Source: Owenweeksia sp965229445 (GTDB taxonomy: Bacteria; Bacteroidota; Bacteroidia; Flavobacteriales; Schleiferiaceae). From it: a stretch of 64,000 nt of DNA. A program made the position numbers and the translations under genes. The DNA is taken from assembly GCA_965229445.1 (NCBI GenBank), contig OZ245876.1:2666001-2730000 (forward strand), read 5' to 3'. A model generated the notes under the pieces. That model was not told where the DNA came from and searched no databases. It was given only the letters and a program-made list of their open reading frames with translations. This document shows positions 25,276-33,564 of the stretch, piece by piece (the first letter of the stretch is position 1; the number at the start of each line of letters is the position of its first letter).

Positions 25276-25298
25276 TTCAAGTCGGCTAATTACCTTTG
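25272..25298 (+). promoter_or_regulatory. Promoter of the DUF2452 gene
   Basis: TTG (25272-25274), a 16-base spacer and TACCTTTG (25291-25298). The ATG is at 25303, only five bases past the -7 box, so the mRNA would be leaderless or nearly so. Confidence 0.55.
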
Positions 25299-25302
25299 TC
25301 TT

Positions 25303-25746
25303 ATGCCTAAAGACTCCAACAAAGAGGAATTTAAGAATCCTATTGATAAGGATAAGATCACTGAAAATCCTTCGACTTTGCCATATGCCCACCAGGTGGG
25401 AGGCGCAGTGGTTAGGCCAACCAAGCAAGGGGTGATCAGAAGCAAGTCGCTCAATGCCATGGAGCAACAAACCGACATGCAACTTGATCAAATACGGGAA
25501 CAGATCGAGTTATTGGCAGACCAGGCAAAAAAAATACAGGAGCGTAAAGATCTTTCGGAAATGATCTATGGAGCTAAAATCAGCTTCAAACCTGAGATCA
25601 ATCATATTTATCACCTCTATGTCAATGCTGATGGTGACTATGTTCTGTCCATGATTGGTCCAGATGAATGGAGCAACAAACCAAAGTTTTCCGATTTCAT
25701 ATATTCCATCAGACTCATGGCAGACCACACCTGGGAGATCGTTTAA
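25303..25746 (+). CDS. DUF2452 domain protein
   Basis: A 147-residue cytosolic protein. The N-terminus is polar (MPKDSNKEEFKNPIDKDKITENPSTLPYAHQVGGAVVRPTKQGVI), followed by an amphipathic helix (TDMQLDQIREQIELLADQAKKI) and a beta-rich end (ISFKPEINHIYHLYVNADGDYVLSMIGPDEW, SIRLMADHTWEIV). This is the DUF2452 pattern, a conserved family of unknown function. It converges on the response regulator gene with six bases between stops. Confidence 0.85.
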   Translation: MPKDSNKEEFKNPIDKDKITENPSTLPYAHQVGGAVVRPTKQGVIRSKSLNAMEQQTDMQLDQIREQIELLADQAKKIQERKDLSEMIYGAKISFKPEINHIYHLYVNADGDYVLSMIGPDEWSNKPKFSDFIYSIRLMADHTWEIV

Positions 25747-25752
25747 GCTTTC

Positions 25753-26451
25753 CTACCGGCCTAAGTTATCTACCAGCCTGAAACCCTCACTATGGACATT
25801 TATGATGGCGACCTGCTCGTCTTTAGACAGATGCTTACGCAACTTAGCTACATACACATCCATGCTTCTACCTGTGAAGTAATTGTCGTCTTTCCAAATC
25901 TTTTTTAGTGCTTCAGAGCGACTAACCAATTGATTGCGATTGATTAACAGCAACTTAAGTAGCGCTCCTTCTTTGGGACTTAATCGTACCTGCTCATTGC
26001 CAAAACGCAGGTTTCGCATTTCACTATCATAAATGAACTTGCCCAATTGAAACTCCCTTTGCTCCTCTTCACCATCGTCAGCTCCGTTTCTACTGAGAAT
26101 AGCTCTTATTTTGTACAGCAATACTTCAGAATCAAAGGGCTTGGTGAGGTAGTCATCCGCACCAACTTTATACCCCCTAAGAATATCATCTTTCATAGAT
26201 TTTGCGGTAAGAAATATCAGGGGTATTTCATTGTCTACCTCACGTATTTCACTGGCTAATGTAAAGCCGTCTTTATAGGGCATCATCACATCGAGGATGC
26301 AAAGAGACGGGTCACTACCTCTAAACGCCTGTAGGCCTTGTTGGCCATCTTTGGCCAGGGTTACCTCAAAGTCGTGAAGTTCAAGATAATCTCGCAATAC
26401 CGCCCCAAAATTGGGGTCGTCCTCTACTAGCAAAATCTGTTTAGTTTCCAT
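25753..26451 (-). CDS. OmpR/PhoB-type response regulator
   Basis: A DNA-binding response regulator, 232 residues. The receiver domain has the acidic pair ED10-D11 (LLVEDDPNFG), phospho-acceptor Asp54 (CILDVMMPYKDG), Thr in FLTAKS and Lys in LTKPFDSEVL. The winged-helix output domain (about 130-228) has LSPKEGALLKLLLINRNQLVSRSEALKKIW and GRSMDVYVAKLRKHLSKDE. It lies nine bases downstream of its histidine kinase gene, so the pair is one two-component system. The target genes are not shown by the sequence; the small T9SS gene divergent from the kinase is a candidate. Confidence 0.96.
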   Translation of the reverse strand: METKQILLVEDDPNFGAVLRDYLELHDFEVTLAKDGQQGLQAFRGSDPSLCILDVMMPYKDGFTLASEIREVDNEIPLIFLTAKSMKDDILRGYKVGADDYLTKPFDSEVLLYKIRAILSRNGADDGEEEQREFQLGKFIYDSEMRNLRFGNEQVRLSPKEGALLKLLLINRNQLVSRSEALKKIWKDDNYFTGRSMDVYVAKLRKHLSKDEQVAIINVHSEGFRLVDNLGR

Positions 26452-26460
26452 GTATTTATG

Positions 26461-28020
26461 TTAGTTTTCGTTTTCCGAATGCAGCGGGAGATAGACATAA
26501 AATTTACTCCCCCGGTTTCTTTCACTCTCCACTTCTATCCTTCCACCATGGGATTCTACTATGCCTCTTGCATAACTCAATCCCAAACCATGTCCTTTAA
26601 TATTGTGTATGTTTCCAGAACCTACTCTAAAGAATCGATCAAAGATGTGTTTCTGTTCCTCACGAGACATGCCAATACCCTTGTCACTTACGATCAGGAT
26701 AAACTGATCTCTGGTTTGTTCAGTGGTCAGCTTGACCTCCGGTGATCCGATTGAATACTTCAGGGCATTGTCCAATAAATTAATTACGGTGTTGCTCAGG
26801 TGATTGGGATCTCCCATCACTCTGGCATTCTGATCGTGATACCACTGTGTTAATTTGCCACTTCTACTCTCTAGTTTTAAAGAAATATGATCCACACATG
26901 ATTTAAGCAGATCTTGCATCACAATGGGTTCAAAACTCAATTCCAGCTCTTTTTTATCCATTAAGGCCATGCGCAGAACGCTTTCCACCTGGAGGTTCAT
27001 ACGCTGATTTTCCTGTCTGATGATCTCACTGTAATGCTTTATGCGATCAATATCCCCGATCACCCTGGGGTTTTTAAGAGCATCGATGGCGAGATTTATG
27101 GTGGCTATGGGAGTTTTAAATTCATGCGTCATATTGTTGATGAAGTCTGTCTTGACATCACTTATGCGCTTTTGCTGCAGAGAATAGGAAACCGTGCGAT
27201 AGAAAGTAAAAATGATGGCAGTGGTGAAAATCAAACTAATCATCAGGGTGAGCCACATGGAGCTAAGAAGGTAATTGGCTTTCCCTGGGAAGTTCACCAT
27301 AAGCGTGCTGTGTCCAAAAAAGTCGCCAGGAAATAATGCCGCTTGATGCACCTGTTCATCAGCTCCGGCCCATCCATCGCTCGTAAGTATTTGCTCACCA
27401 TCCTCGTTTACACAGTACTCATAATCTAATTTTACACCCTGTGCCTGCAATTCAAAGGCAAGAATGGAATCAAGATGACGACGAGTTAGCTTATGCGCGC
27501 CTACCTTGCCGTGCTCAAAAGACTTTAAAATCATCTGATTGAAGACCGCATCCATCTTACGAAACTTTCCCATCAGCATAGATGGATCTTTCATGGCCAA
27601 CCGATAGTTGGTGTCACTCTTCGTGTAGTACAAACCCGGACTACTCTCACTTTTACTCTCAAACACTTCCAATGAATCATCACCAAAGATGACCTTTACG
27701 CGGTAGGCGCCTTCTGCGCTTTCAATCTTTAATGAGGTATCGGGGTTGTTTTCAAAACCTATTAACGGATTTGCTTTGGAACTAAAGAGAGGTTGCAGTT
27801 GAATATTATCATAGAGGAAATCAATGGTCTCCAAAGTTTCCAGACGACTGGAAACCCCCTTAAGAGCTTCCGCCACATTTTGATCAAACTTCTCTGCTTC
27901 TACGTGATAACTTTTATTCAGCCAATAGGCTTGTATACCGGTAATTCCGGTAAGAGATAGGGTCATCAGCAAAATCAACCAGTTGATCCTTAATTTGCTG
28001 TTTGTCAGTTTTAAGCGCAT
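26461..28020 (-). CDS. Membrane sensor histidine kinase
   Basis: The sensor partner of the response regulator at 25753-26451. The 519-residue protein has two membrane segments (about 14-32 and about 250-272) flanking a 215-residue periplasmic sensor region of no recognised family. After these come the dimerisation box NNMTHEFKTPIATINLAIDAL with the phospho-acceptor His, and an ATPase domain with the N box (NTVINLLDNALKYS), G1 (VSDKGIGM), F box (IFDRFFRV) and G2 (GHGLGLSYARGIVESHGG). The ATG at 28020 is used; a GTG seven codons upstream is less likely. No HAMP domain is visible. Confidence 0.95.
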   Translation of the reverse strand: MRLKLTNSKLRINWLILLMTLSLTGITGIQAYWLNKSYHVEAEKFDQNVAEALKGVSSRLETLETIDFLYDNIQLQPLFSSKANPLIGFENNPDTSLKIESAEGAYRVKVIFGDDSLEVFESKSESSPGLYYTKSDTNYRLAMKDPSMLMGKFRKMDAVFNQMILKSFEHGKVGAHKLTRRHLDSILAFELQAQGVKLDYEYCVNEDGEQILTSDGWAGADEQVHQAALFPGDFFGHSTLMVNFPGKANYLLSSMWLTLMISLIFTTAIIFTFYRTVSYSLQQKRISDVKTDFINNMTHEFKTPIATINLAIDALKNPRVIGDIDRIKHYSEIIRQENQRMNLQVESVLRMALMDKKELELSFEPIVMQDLLKSCVDHISLKLESRSGKLTQWYHDQNARVMGDPNHLSNTVINLLDNALKYSIGSPEVKLTTEQTRDQFILIVSDKGIGMSREEQKHIFDRFFRVGSGNIHNIKGHGLGLSYARGIVESHGGRIEVESERNRGSKFYVYLPLHSENEN

Positions 28021-28157
28021 GAGCCAATGCGAATTTAACACTCTGTAAACGGCTTCTCATCAACTTTAACGCCAATTTAACAAGCTTTAGGCAACCATTA
28101 ACAATGAACTGGCAGTCAATAAGGTACTTTAGATCTGAAAACGAAAACAAACGAATT

Positions 28158-28565
28158 ATGAAAAAACAAAGCACCCTTATTGTGGCCGCTGCATTAATGC
28201 TTGCAATGGTCGCACCTGTAAGCCAGGTTAACGCTCAAAGCGGTCCTACCGATCCTCAAAACACAGTTGCTCATAGCCTGGATAAGAAAGACCCAGACGC
28301 TGAGCCGAAGAAGGAATTGATCGATGAAAACTATGCTATGCATGAGATTTCCGTCTATCCTAATCCAGCCAGTGATGTCATTCATATCGACTTCGGTTAT
28401 GCTGGAGAAGGTCGAAGAAGAATTAATCTTTATGATCTGCTTGGAAACAATGTTCTAAGCTTTGAGCACCAGGAATCGGGAGCCAATATATCGATCAAGT
28501 CCTTGAAACCCGGAATTTACATTCTTGTTGCTGGCAATCAATCATTTAAAATACAAAAAATTTGA
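28158..28565 (+). CDS. Very small T9SS-sorted protein, almost all targeting sequence
   Basis: A 135-residue protein with a signal peptide (STLIVAAALMLAMVAPVSQVNAQ), a 40-residue charged linker (TDPQNTVAHSLDKKDPDAEP) and a T9SS type A sorting domain (ISVYPNPASDVIHIDFGYAG, INLYDLLGNNVLSF, LKPGIYILVAG). There is virtually no cargo domain. The gene is divergent from the sensor kinase, with 137 bases between starts, and followed by a good terminator. Either it is a surface or processed peptide, or the C-terminal domain itself is the functional part. The ATG at 28158 starts the signal peptide. Confidence 0.85.
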   Translation: MKKQSTLIVAAALMLAMVAPVSQVNAQSGPTDPQNTVAHSLDKKDPDAEPKKELIDENYAMHEISVYPNPASDVIHIDFGYAGEGRRRINLYDLLGNNVLSFEHQESGANISIKSLKPGIYILVAGNQSFKIQKI

Positions 28566-28580
28566 TTTACAGGTGGCTAA

Positions 28581-28623
28581 CATCGTCAACAAGTCGAAAT
28601 TAATGACCGGTTGACGGTGTTTT
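28581..28623 (+). terminator. Intrinsic terminator after the small T9SS gene
   Basis: CATCGTCAAC (28581-28590) pairs with GTTGACGGTG (28610-28619) with one wobble, followed by TTTT. Confidence 0.75.
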
Positions 28624-28646
28624 CTATGGCGCTCTGGAGTAAGTTA

Positions 28647-28654
28647 TATATTTG
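28647..28654 (+). promoter_or_regulatory. -7 box for the GT2 gene
   Basis: TATATTTG matches TAnnTTTG, 20 bases before the ATG at 28675. Confidence 0.55.
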
Positions 28655-28674
28655 TTTGCGCCAACAAAAATGCG

Positions 28675-29388
28675 ATGTCGATAAACAAATTGTCCATTGT
28701 CATTCCGGCCTACAACGAAGGAGCCACCATTCATAGGATCCTAAATAAGGTCAGAGACGTGAAACTACTCAACAACATTGAAAAGGAAGTTATCCTGGTC
28801 AATGATTATTCTACCGATAACACGGAAGAAGCCATTCTTAAGTATAAGGATGAAAATCCTGATTTACCTATTGCGTATTACAAACACGAAAAAAATAAGG
28901 GTAAAGGCGCAGCTTTGCATACCGGCATTGCCAAGGCCACTGGAGATTATGTCATTATTCAGGATGCGGATTTAGAATACGATCCGGAAGAATACAATAT
29001 TTTGCTAAAGCCTGTAATTGATGGAGTGGCCGATGTGGTATATGGTTCCCGATTTATGGGAGGAAATGCACACCGGATTCTGTTTTTCTGGCACTCTTTG
29101 GGCAATCAGTTTTTAACATTTCTGTCTAATATGTTCACCAACCTGAACCTGACGGATATGGAAACCTGTTATAAGCTATTCAAAACCAAAACTATTCAGG
29201 GTTTAACCTTGAAGGAGAAACGTTTTGGCTTTGAGCCTGAAGTAACGGCTAAGATTTCCCGGGTGAAAGATATCCGTATCTATGAGGTTGGCATCAGCTA
29301 TTACGGAAGGACCTTTGCTGAAGGGAAGAAGATCAACTGGAAAGATGGCTTTCGCGCTATTTACTGTATCCTGAAATACAATCTCTAG
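28675..29388 (+). CDS. GT2 family glycosyltransferase, polyprenol-phosphate mannose/glucose synthase-like
   Basis: A 237-residue cytosolic or membrane-associated glycosyltransferase that would transfer a sugar from a nucleotide-sugar to a polyprenyl phosphate. It has the GT2 layout: LSIVIPAYNEGATIHRIL, ILVNDYSTDNTEEA, KGKGAALHTGIAKATGDYVIIQDADLEYDPEEY (metal-binding DAD region) and VVYGSRFMGGNAHR. The C-terminal GFEPEVTAKISRVKDIRIYEVGISYYGRTFAEGKKINWKDG is typical of DPM1-like bacterial enzymes. No membrane segments are evident. Its stop overlaps the end of the convergent TonB-receptor gene by four bases. The acceptor cannot be told from sequence. Confidence 0.92.
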   Translation: MSINKLSIVIPAYNEGATIHRILNKVRDVKLLNNIEKEVILVNDYSTDNTEEAILKYKDENPDLPIAYYKHEKNKGKGAALHTGIAKATGDYVIIQDADLEYDPEEYNILLKPVIDGVADVVYGSRFMGGNAHRILFFWHSLGNQFLTFLSNMFTNLNLTDMETCYKLFKTKTIQGLTLKEKRFGFEPEVTAKISRVKDIRIYEVGISYYGRTFAEGKKINWKDGFRAIYCILKYNL

Positions 29389-31682
29389 AAAGCATAACTT
29401 ACGGAAACCGTTGGCATGATAGGTAGTTGATCTACCCTCTTGTTCTCGTTGCGGTCGTAGTAAAAAATATTCTGATAGTTAAGCAAATTGGTAGCACCAG
29501 CTGAAATCTCCATTTTTTGGCGATTCTTCAACTCCAGGCTCTTCTTTACCGAAATATCAACCCGGTGATAATTGGGTAATCTTTTGGTATTTAATTCTCC
29601 ATAGAGCACATCAAGATCCCCGTTGTTTGTGGTGTAATCAAACGAAACAATACCCTGATTGTTTGCATCGAGGAAGTTCTGTTGCCTATAGAATGACCTG
29701 GTTGGGGTAAAAGGAAATCCGGTACCGAAGTTATAGCGAATACTGGCTTCCCAGGTGCTTTCCTTGTCTAAGGCATAAGTACCCACGAAATTAAGGTTAT
29801 GTCTACGATCGAAGTAAGGATGGTAAACCCGTACCCCGTCATCACGAGTAATTTTACCCAGTGAGTAAGCCGTCCACAAGTACAAGCGCTTGCTCTGATA
29901 TTTAACCAGGAGATCAATCCCTTTTGCCAGACCTCTTTCTACGATGAATTGCGGGTCTGTAATAGTAACCCGGTTGCGGTTAACATTGATGATCTGCTTG
30001 AAGTCCTTCACATAGGCTTCGAGGTTAACACTCAGGTTATCCGAAATTTCAACCTCCACTCCGGTAACCAGATGGGCTGCCTTCTGTAGAGAGGTATTTA
30101 CCGGTTCCCCTCTAAACTCGTCCGGCAATTCGGAAAGACTGATTCCGCTTAAAAAGCCATAGAATAAATTAACCACATCCCGATCTGAATTACTAGCGGT
30201 TAGGTTTTGAGAATACAAGCCGGCGGAAGCCTTTAAACGCAACCATTCGTTCACATTGTATTTCGCTCCCAATCGCGGCTCAATAGACAGTTCACCCTGT
30301 GTGCTGTAATAGTGAAATCGCAACCCGGGCTCCACTAAGAAGCGCTCACGAGCTAGTTTATACCGGAAGTATGCCCCAAGTTCAGTGGTATTTTCAAAAT
30401 CATTAATGCGATTTCCAAACTCGTCATACAGGGTCAGCTCCGTGCGATAACCAATCGCTTCCAAACCGTACTGCACCTCATCTGCATCCCCAACAAAGTA
30501 GGTAAAATCCAGGCCACCATTAAAACCATTGATGCTACTGGTATTAGGGTTTACCTGCTCTGATGTTAATGCGCTGATTTCATAGCGCGAAAAACTAAAA
30601 TCCCCACTCAGCAATACCGAAGATGCGGGAGGAACGGCTACAAAGTCAACCCCGCCGCCATAGGCATTCCATCCAATGTCATTTCCCCCACCAAATTTTA
30701 CGGCATCATCAAATGAAAAACCAAAGAGATTAACCTTAGTTCCGTTATCACTTTGAGCCGTAAACTTGCCATAGATATCGGTGAAGGTAAAAGGCAGACC
30801 ATCAAATTCTGTATCGATGTAGGGATAGAAAATTTGGCTGGTTTGATCGAGGTAGGATGTTTTGTAGGATAATAACATGGAGGTTGCGGCTCTACCGTTC
30901 TTATCTTTTTTACCCATGGGTGTTTCGAGTAGAACCTTGGCACTATAGGTACTGGCTTGTACTTTACCCGACAAGTGTTGCCGGTTTGGGTCTCGGGTTT
31001 GAATATCCATCACCGCACTGTTTCTACTGCCATATTGCGCTCCGAATCCACCCGAATAAATATTGGCACTCTCAATAATATCCGCATCAAAAACCGAGAA
31101 AAAGCCGATGGAATGAAATGGATTATAGATTATCGCCCCGTCCAACATCACCAAACTTTGTATCGGGGCTCCTCCTCTGATAAACAATTGTCCACCCTGG
31201 TCTCCGGTTGTTATAACACCCGGTAGTACCTGAACCGCTTTTATCACATCGGCATCCCCTCCTACTGAGAATTGCTCAATCTTTTTTGGGCTCAGCGTTA
31301 CCACACCGGTTAGAACCTTGGTTTCTCGTTCCTGGCGTTCAGCATTGACCTCAACATCTTCTAGAAGTTCTGAAGACATGGTGAGGTAAACCTTGAGGTT
31401 TACTATGCGACCGGCCCTTACCGTAATCTTTTCTGAATGCTCTTTATAGCCGATAAAAGATACCTTCAATGTGTATTCTCCAGCTGGTACATCATTGAGC
31501 ACAAAATATCCTTGATCACTGGCTACAGCTCCATAGGAGGTGCCTTCCAACACCACATTGGCAAAGGGAATGGAAAGGTCTGTTTCCTGGTCATTCACAA
31601 ATCCTCTCACCTTTCCCGTTTGACCCCATACATGGCATGATAACAAGAATAGAACCAGGGAAATAGCAATCGTTAACCTCAT
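29385..31682 (-). CDS. TonB-dependent receptor
   Basis: An outer-membrane TonB-dependent receptor of 765 residues. It has a signal peptide (LTIAISLVLFLLSCHVWGQ), a CarboxypepD_reg-like domain (about 24-105, GFVNDQETDLSIPFANVVLEG, DQGYFVLNDVPAGEYTLKVSFIGYK), a plug (IKAVQVLPGVITTGDQGGQLFIRGG, LVMLDGAIIYNPFH, SGGFGAQYGSRNSAVMDI) and a barrel ending PTVSVSYAF. No SusD gene is beside it. Transport substrate is unknown. The upstream holA gene ends 46 bases away on the same strand, so read-through is possible. Confidence 0.94.
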   Translation of the reverse strand: MRLTIAISLVLFLLSCHVWGQTGKVRGFVNDQETDLSIPFANVVLEGTSYGAVASDQGYFVLNDVPAGEYTLKVSFIGYKEHSEKITVRAGRIVNLKVYLTMSSELLEDVEVNAERQERETKVLTGVVTLSPKKIEQFSVGGDADVIKAVQVLPGVITTGDQGGQLFIRGGAPIQSLVMLDGAIIYNPFHSIGFFSVFDADIIESANIYSGGFGAQYGSRNSAVMDIQTRDPNRQHLSGKVQASTYSAKVLLETPMGKKDKNGRAATSMLLSYKTSYLDQTSQIFYPYIDTEFDGLPFTFTDIYGKFTAQSDNGTKVNLFGFSFDDAVKFGGGNDIGWNAYGGGVDFVAVPPASSVLLSGDFSFSRYEISALTSEQVNPNTSSINGFNGGLDFTYFVGDADEVQYGLEAIGYRTELTLYDEFGNRINDFENTTELGAYFRYKLARERFLVEPGLRFHYYSTQGELSIEPRLGAKYNVNEWLRLKASAGLYSQNLTASNSDRDVVNLFYGFLSGISLSELPDEFRGEPVNTSLQKAAHLVTGVEVEISDNLSVNLEAYVKDFKQIINVNRNRVTITDPQFIVERGLAKGIDLLVKYQSKRLYLWTAYSLGKITRDDGVRVYHPYFDRRHNLNFVGTYALDKESTWEASIRYNFGTGFPFTPTRSFYRQQNFLDANNQGIVSFDYTTNNGDLDVLYGELNTKRLPNYHRVDISVKKSLELKNRQKMEISAGATNLLNYQNIFYYDRNENKRVDQLPIMPTVSVSYAF

Positions 31683-31727
31683 CTACAAAAACATTAGGGC
31701 TGCCAAATATCAGCTTTTTCTGCTTCT

Positions 31728-32732
31728 TTAGGCATGCTCAATTTTTACAATTAATTCTTTCAATAATTCGGAGTCGTCTACCGCATTGGTACCACCTACG
31801 CCTTTAGAGCGGCGATCGCAATCCCTTAGATAACCGATTATCCTGGCTAACTTTTTCATATTGTAACGCGCTGCCCCGGCCTGGTAATCTTTGACAAAGT
31901 ATTGGTTAACTCCCAACAAGCTCGAAAGACCCCTGGGCGTTTTATCTTTTGCCTGATGTACAATCATTAACTTACTGAAATAAGCATAAAGAATACTAAG
32001 GGTCATTACCAGCGGATTATCCTTAGGATTGGCTTCAAAATATCGCTGTATGCGGATGCACTTTGCATAATCACCGACTGATAAGGCTTTGGTAAGCTCA
32101 AAGTTGTTATAGTCTTTACTGATACCAACATTTTCCTCTACCGCCTTGGTATCCACGGTTTTTCCTTCCCCCAGCACTAAACTCAACTTGGTCAGTTCCT
32201 GATCTATTCTACCAAGGTCTGTCCCCAGGTATTCCGCCAGCAAGTGTTGTGCTTCAGGGCTAGAGGATAATCCGCGTTCTTTCAAAGATTGACCGATCCA
32301 GCTTGGAATTTCATTATCATACAGCTTCTTGGACTCCATTACGGCAAAGCGGTTGCTCAAGGCTTTGTAGAGCTTCTTTCGCTTATCGAGTTTCTTGTAT
32401 TTGTAACAAATCACCAAAACAGTGCTGTCCAGAGCATCCTCAGCATAGCTCACCAGGTCTTCAATTTGGCGCATACGTTGGGCTTCGCGCACAATTATCA
32501 CCACTCGATCGGCCATCATAGGGTATCTTTTGGCCTCGGAGATAAGCGTGGAAACATCTATGTCTGAACCATAAAAAACACTTTGATTGAAGCTGCGCTG
32601 ATCTGGCGGAAGTGCATTTGATTCTATATACTTCGCGATATGGTCAATGAAATAAGGTTCATCCCCCATTAGGAAGTAAATAGGGCGATACTTACCAGCC
32701 AGCAGTTCTTTTGTGATTTCTTTATAGGTCAT
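31728..32732 (-). CDS. holA: DNA polymerase III subunit delta
   Basis: The delta subunit opens the sliding clamp within the clamp-loader complex during replication. The 334-residue protein has the three-domain clamp-loader layout: N-terminal fold with PIYFLMGDEPYFIDHIAKYIE, VFYGSDIDVSTLISEAKRYPMMADRVVIIVREAQ, then LAEYLGTDLGRIDQELTKLSL and the C-terminal collar helices (LVMTLSILYAYFSKLMIVHQ, NQYFVKDYQAGAARYNMKKLARIIGYLRDCDRRSKG). Length is normal. It is divergent from the HsdR-N-like gene with 104 bases between starts, an arrangement often seen in Bacteroidota. Confidence 0.95.
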   Translation of the reverse strand: MTYKEITKELLAGKYRPIYFLMGDEPYFIDHIAKYIESNALPPDQRSFNQSVFYGSDIDVSTLISEAKRYPMMADRVVIIVREAQRMRQIEDLVSYAEDALDSTVLVICYKYKKLDKRKKLYKALSNRFAVMESKKLYDNEIPSWIGQSLKERGLSSSPEAQHLLAEYLGTDLGRIDQELTKLSLVLGEGKTVDTKAVEENVGISKDYNNFELTKALSVGDYAKCIRIQRYFEANPKDNPLVMTLSILYAYFSKLMIVHQAKDKTPRGLSSLLGVNQYFVKDYQAGAARYNMKKLARIIGYLRDCDRRSKGVGGTNAVDDSELLKELIVKIEHA

Positions 32733-32824
32733 TAGGGAAGCACAAAGAAAACTTATTTAGGTCATAATGACCAGTTAATAATAAAGGAACAGCCACCGAA
32801 TAGTTTTCATTGCCCGGAACTGGA

Positions 32825-32832
32825 TAACTTTG
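32825..32832 (+). promoter_or_regulatory. -7 box for the HsdR-N-like gene
   Basis: TAACTTTG matches TAnnTTTG and ends only four bases before the ATG at 32837, implying a leaderless or nearly leaderless mRNA. Confidence 0.5.
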
Positions 32833-32836
32833 CAGC

Positions 32837-33301
32837 ATGTACCGAGGCCTTCCCCCCTTAAATCTTCCACAAGCGGCGCTAAAGCTGTCAAAAAGTGGCG
32901 AAAAAATCTATGTTTGGGACGATATTCGCAAGAAGAACCTCCTGTTGACCCCAGAGGAATGGGTGAGGCAGCATTTTCTTTATTTCCTCTTGCAATTGGG
33001 TTATCCACAAAGTCAGATAGCACTTGAATCAGGATTGTATTTAAATCAGCAGCTACGTCGCACAGATATTTTGGTCTATCGCAATAGAAAACCAGTGTTA
33101 TTGGTTGAATGCAAGGCCCCTACTATCAAATTAAGTCAGGACACATTTGACCAGGCATCGCGGTATAATCTAAAACTCAAAGTGAATTATATGGTCATTA
33201 CCAATGGTTTGCAGCATTTTGTAACCGAGGTAAAACCTGGGGGTGGCTTTATGTTCCTGTCTGAACTACCTGATTATGAAAACTTGGGTGAAGGGTCTTA
33301 A
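32837..33301 (+). CDS. Stand-alone type I restriction HsdR N-terminal domain protein
   Basis: A 154-residue protein equal to only the nuclease-like N-terminal domain of type I restriction subunit HsdR. It has a helical start (VWDDIRKKNLLLTPEEWVRQHFLYFLLQLGYP) and the PD-(D/E)xK core: Asp in RRTDILVY, and VECKAP giving the Glu-x-Lys pair, followed by FDQASRYNLKLKVNYMVITNG. No helicase, methylase or specificity gene is nearby, so it is not a restriction system. Proteins of this type are widespread in Bacteroidota beside holA; a housekeeping DNA repair or replication role is plausible but unproven. All predicted catalytic residues are intact. Confidence 0.88.
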   Translation: MYRGLPPLNLPQAALKLSKSGEKIYVWDDIRKKNLLLTPEEWVRQHFLYFLLQLGYPQSQIALESGLYLNQQLRRTDILVYRNRKPVLLVECKAPTIKLSQDTFDQASRYNLKLKVNYMVITNGLQHFVTEVKPGGGFMFLSELPDYENLGEGS

Positions 33302-33539
33302 GTTATGCAGGCTAGTGAGGAAGACAAAATGAAAATAAAAGCAACTTAGGTCTGTTTGTGCCGCAGCTCGTACTTGATTCATGCCACTAGCGGTCAAGTA
33401 GGTGAATTGAGTTTTATAAGATGAATGGCCGTTGAAGCTCTATGAAGAGTTGATATTGGGAGTCTTTTCTTCCTACATAATTCTTCGATCTTGATACAAT
33501 TCATCATCTGTCTTCTGGTTAAAACGGGAAACTTAGTAG

Positions 33540-33547
33540 TACTTTTG
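33540..33547 (+). promoter_or_regulatory. -7 box for purB
   Basis: TACTTTTG matches TAnnTTTG, 17 bases before the purB ATG. Confidence 0.55.
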
Positions 33548-33564
33548 CCGTTCATTTTTGAAAG

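Noticed and set aside
32837..33301. Part of a type I restriction-modification system
   Set aside because: No HsdM, HsdS or helicase genes lie nearby; the protein is a stand-alone domain common in the phylum.
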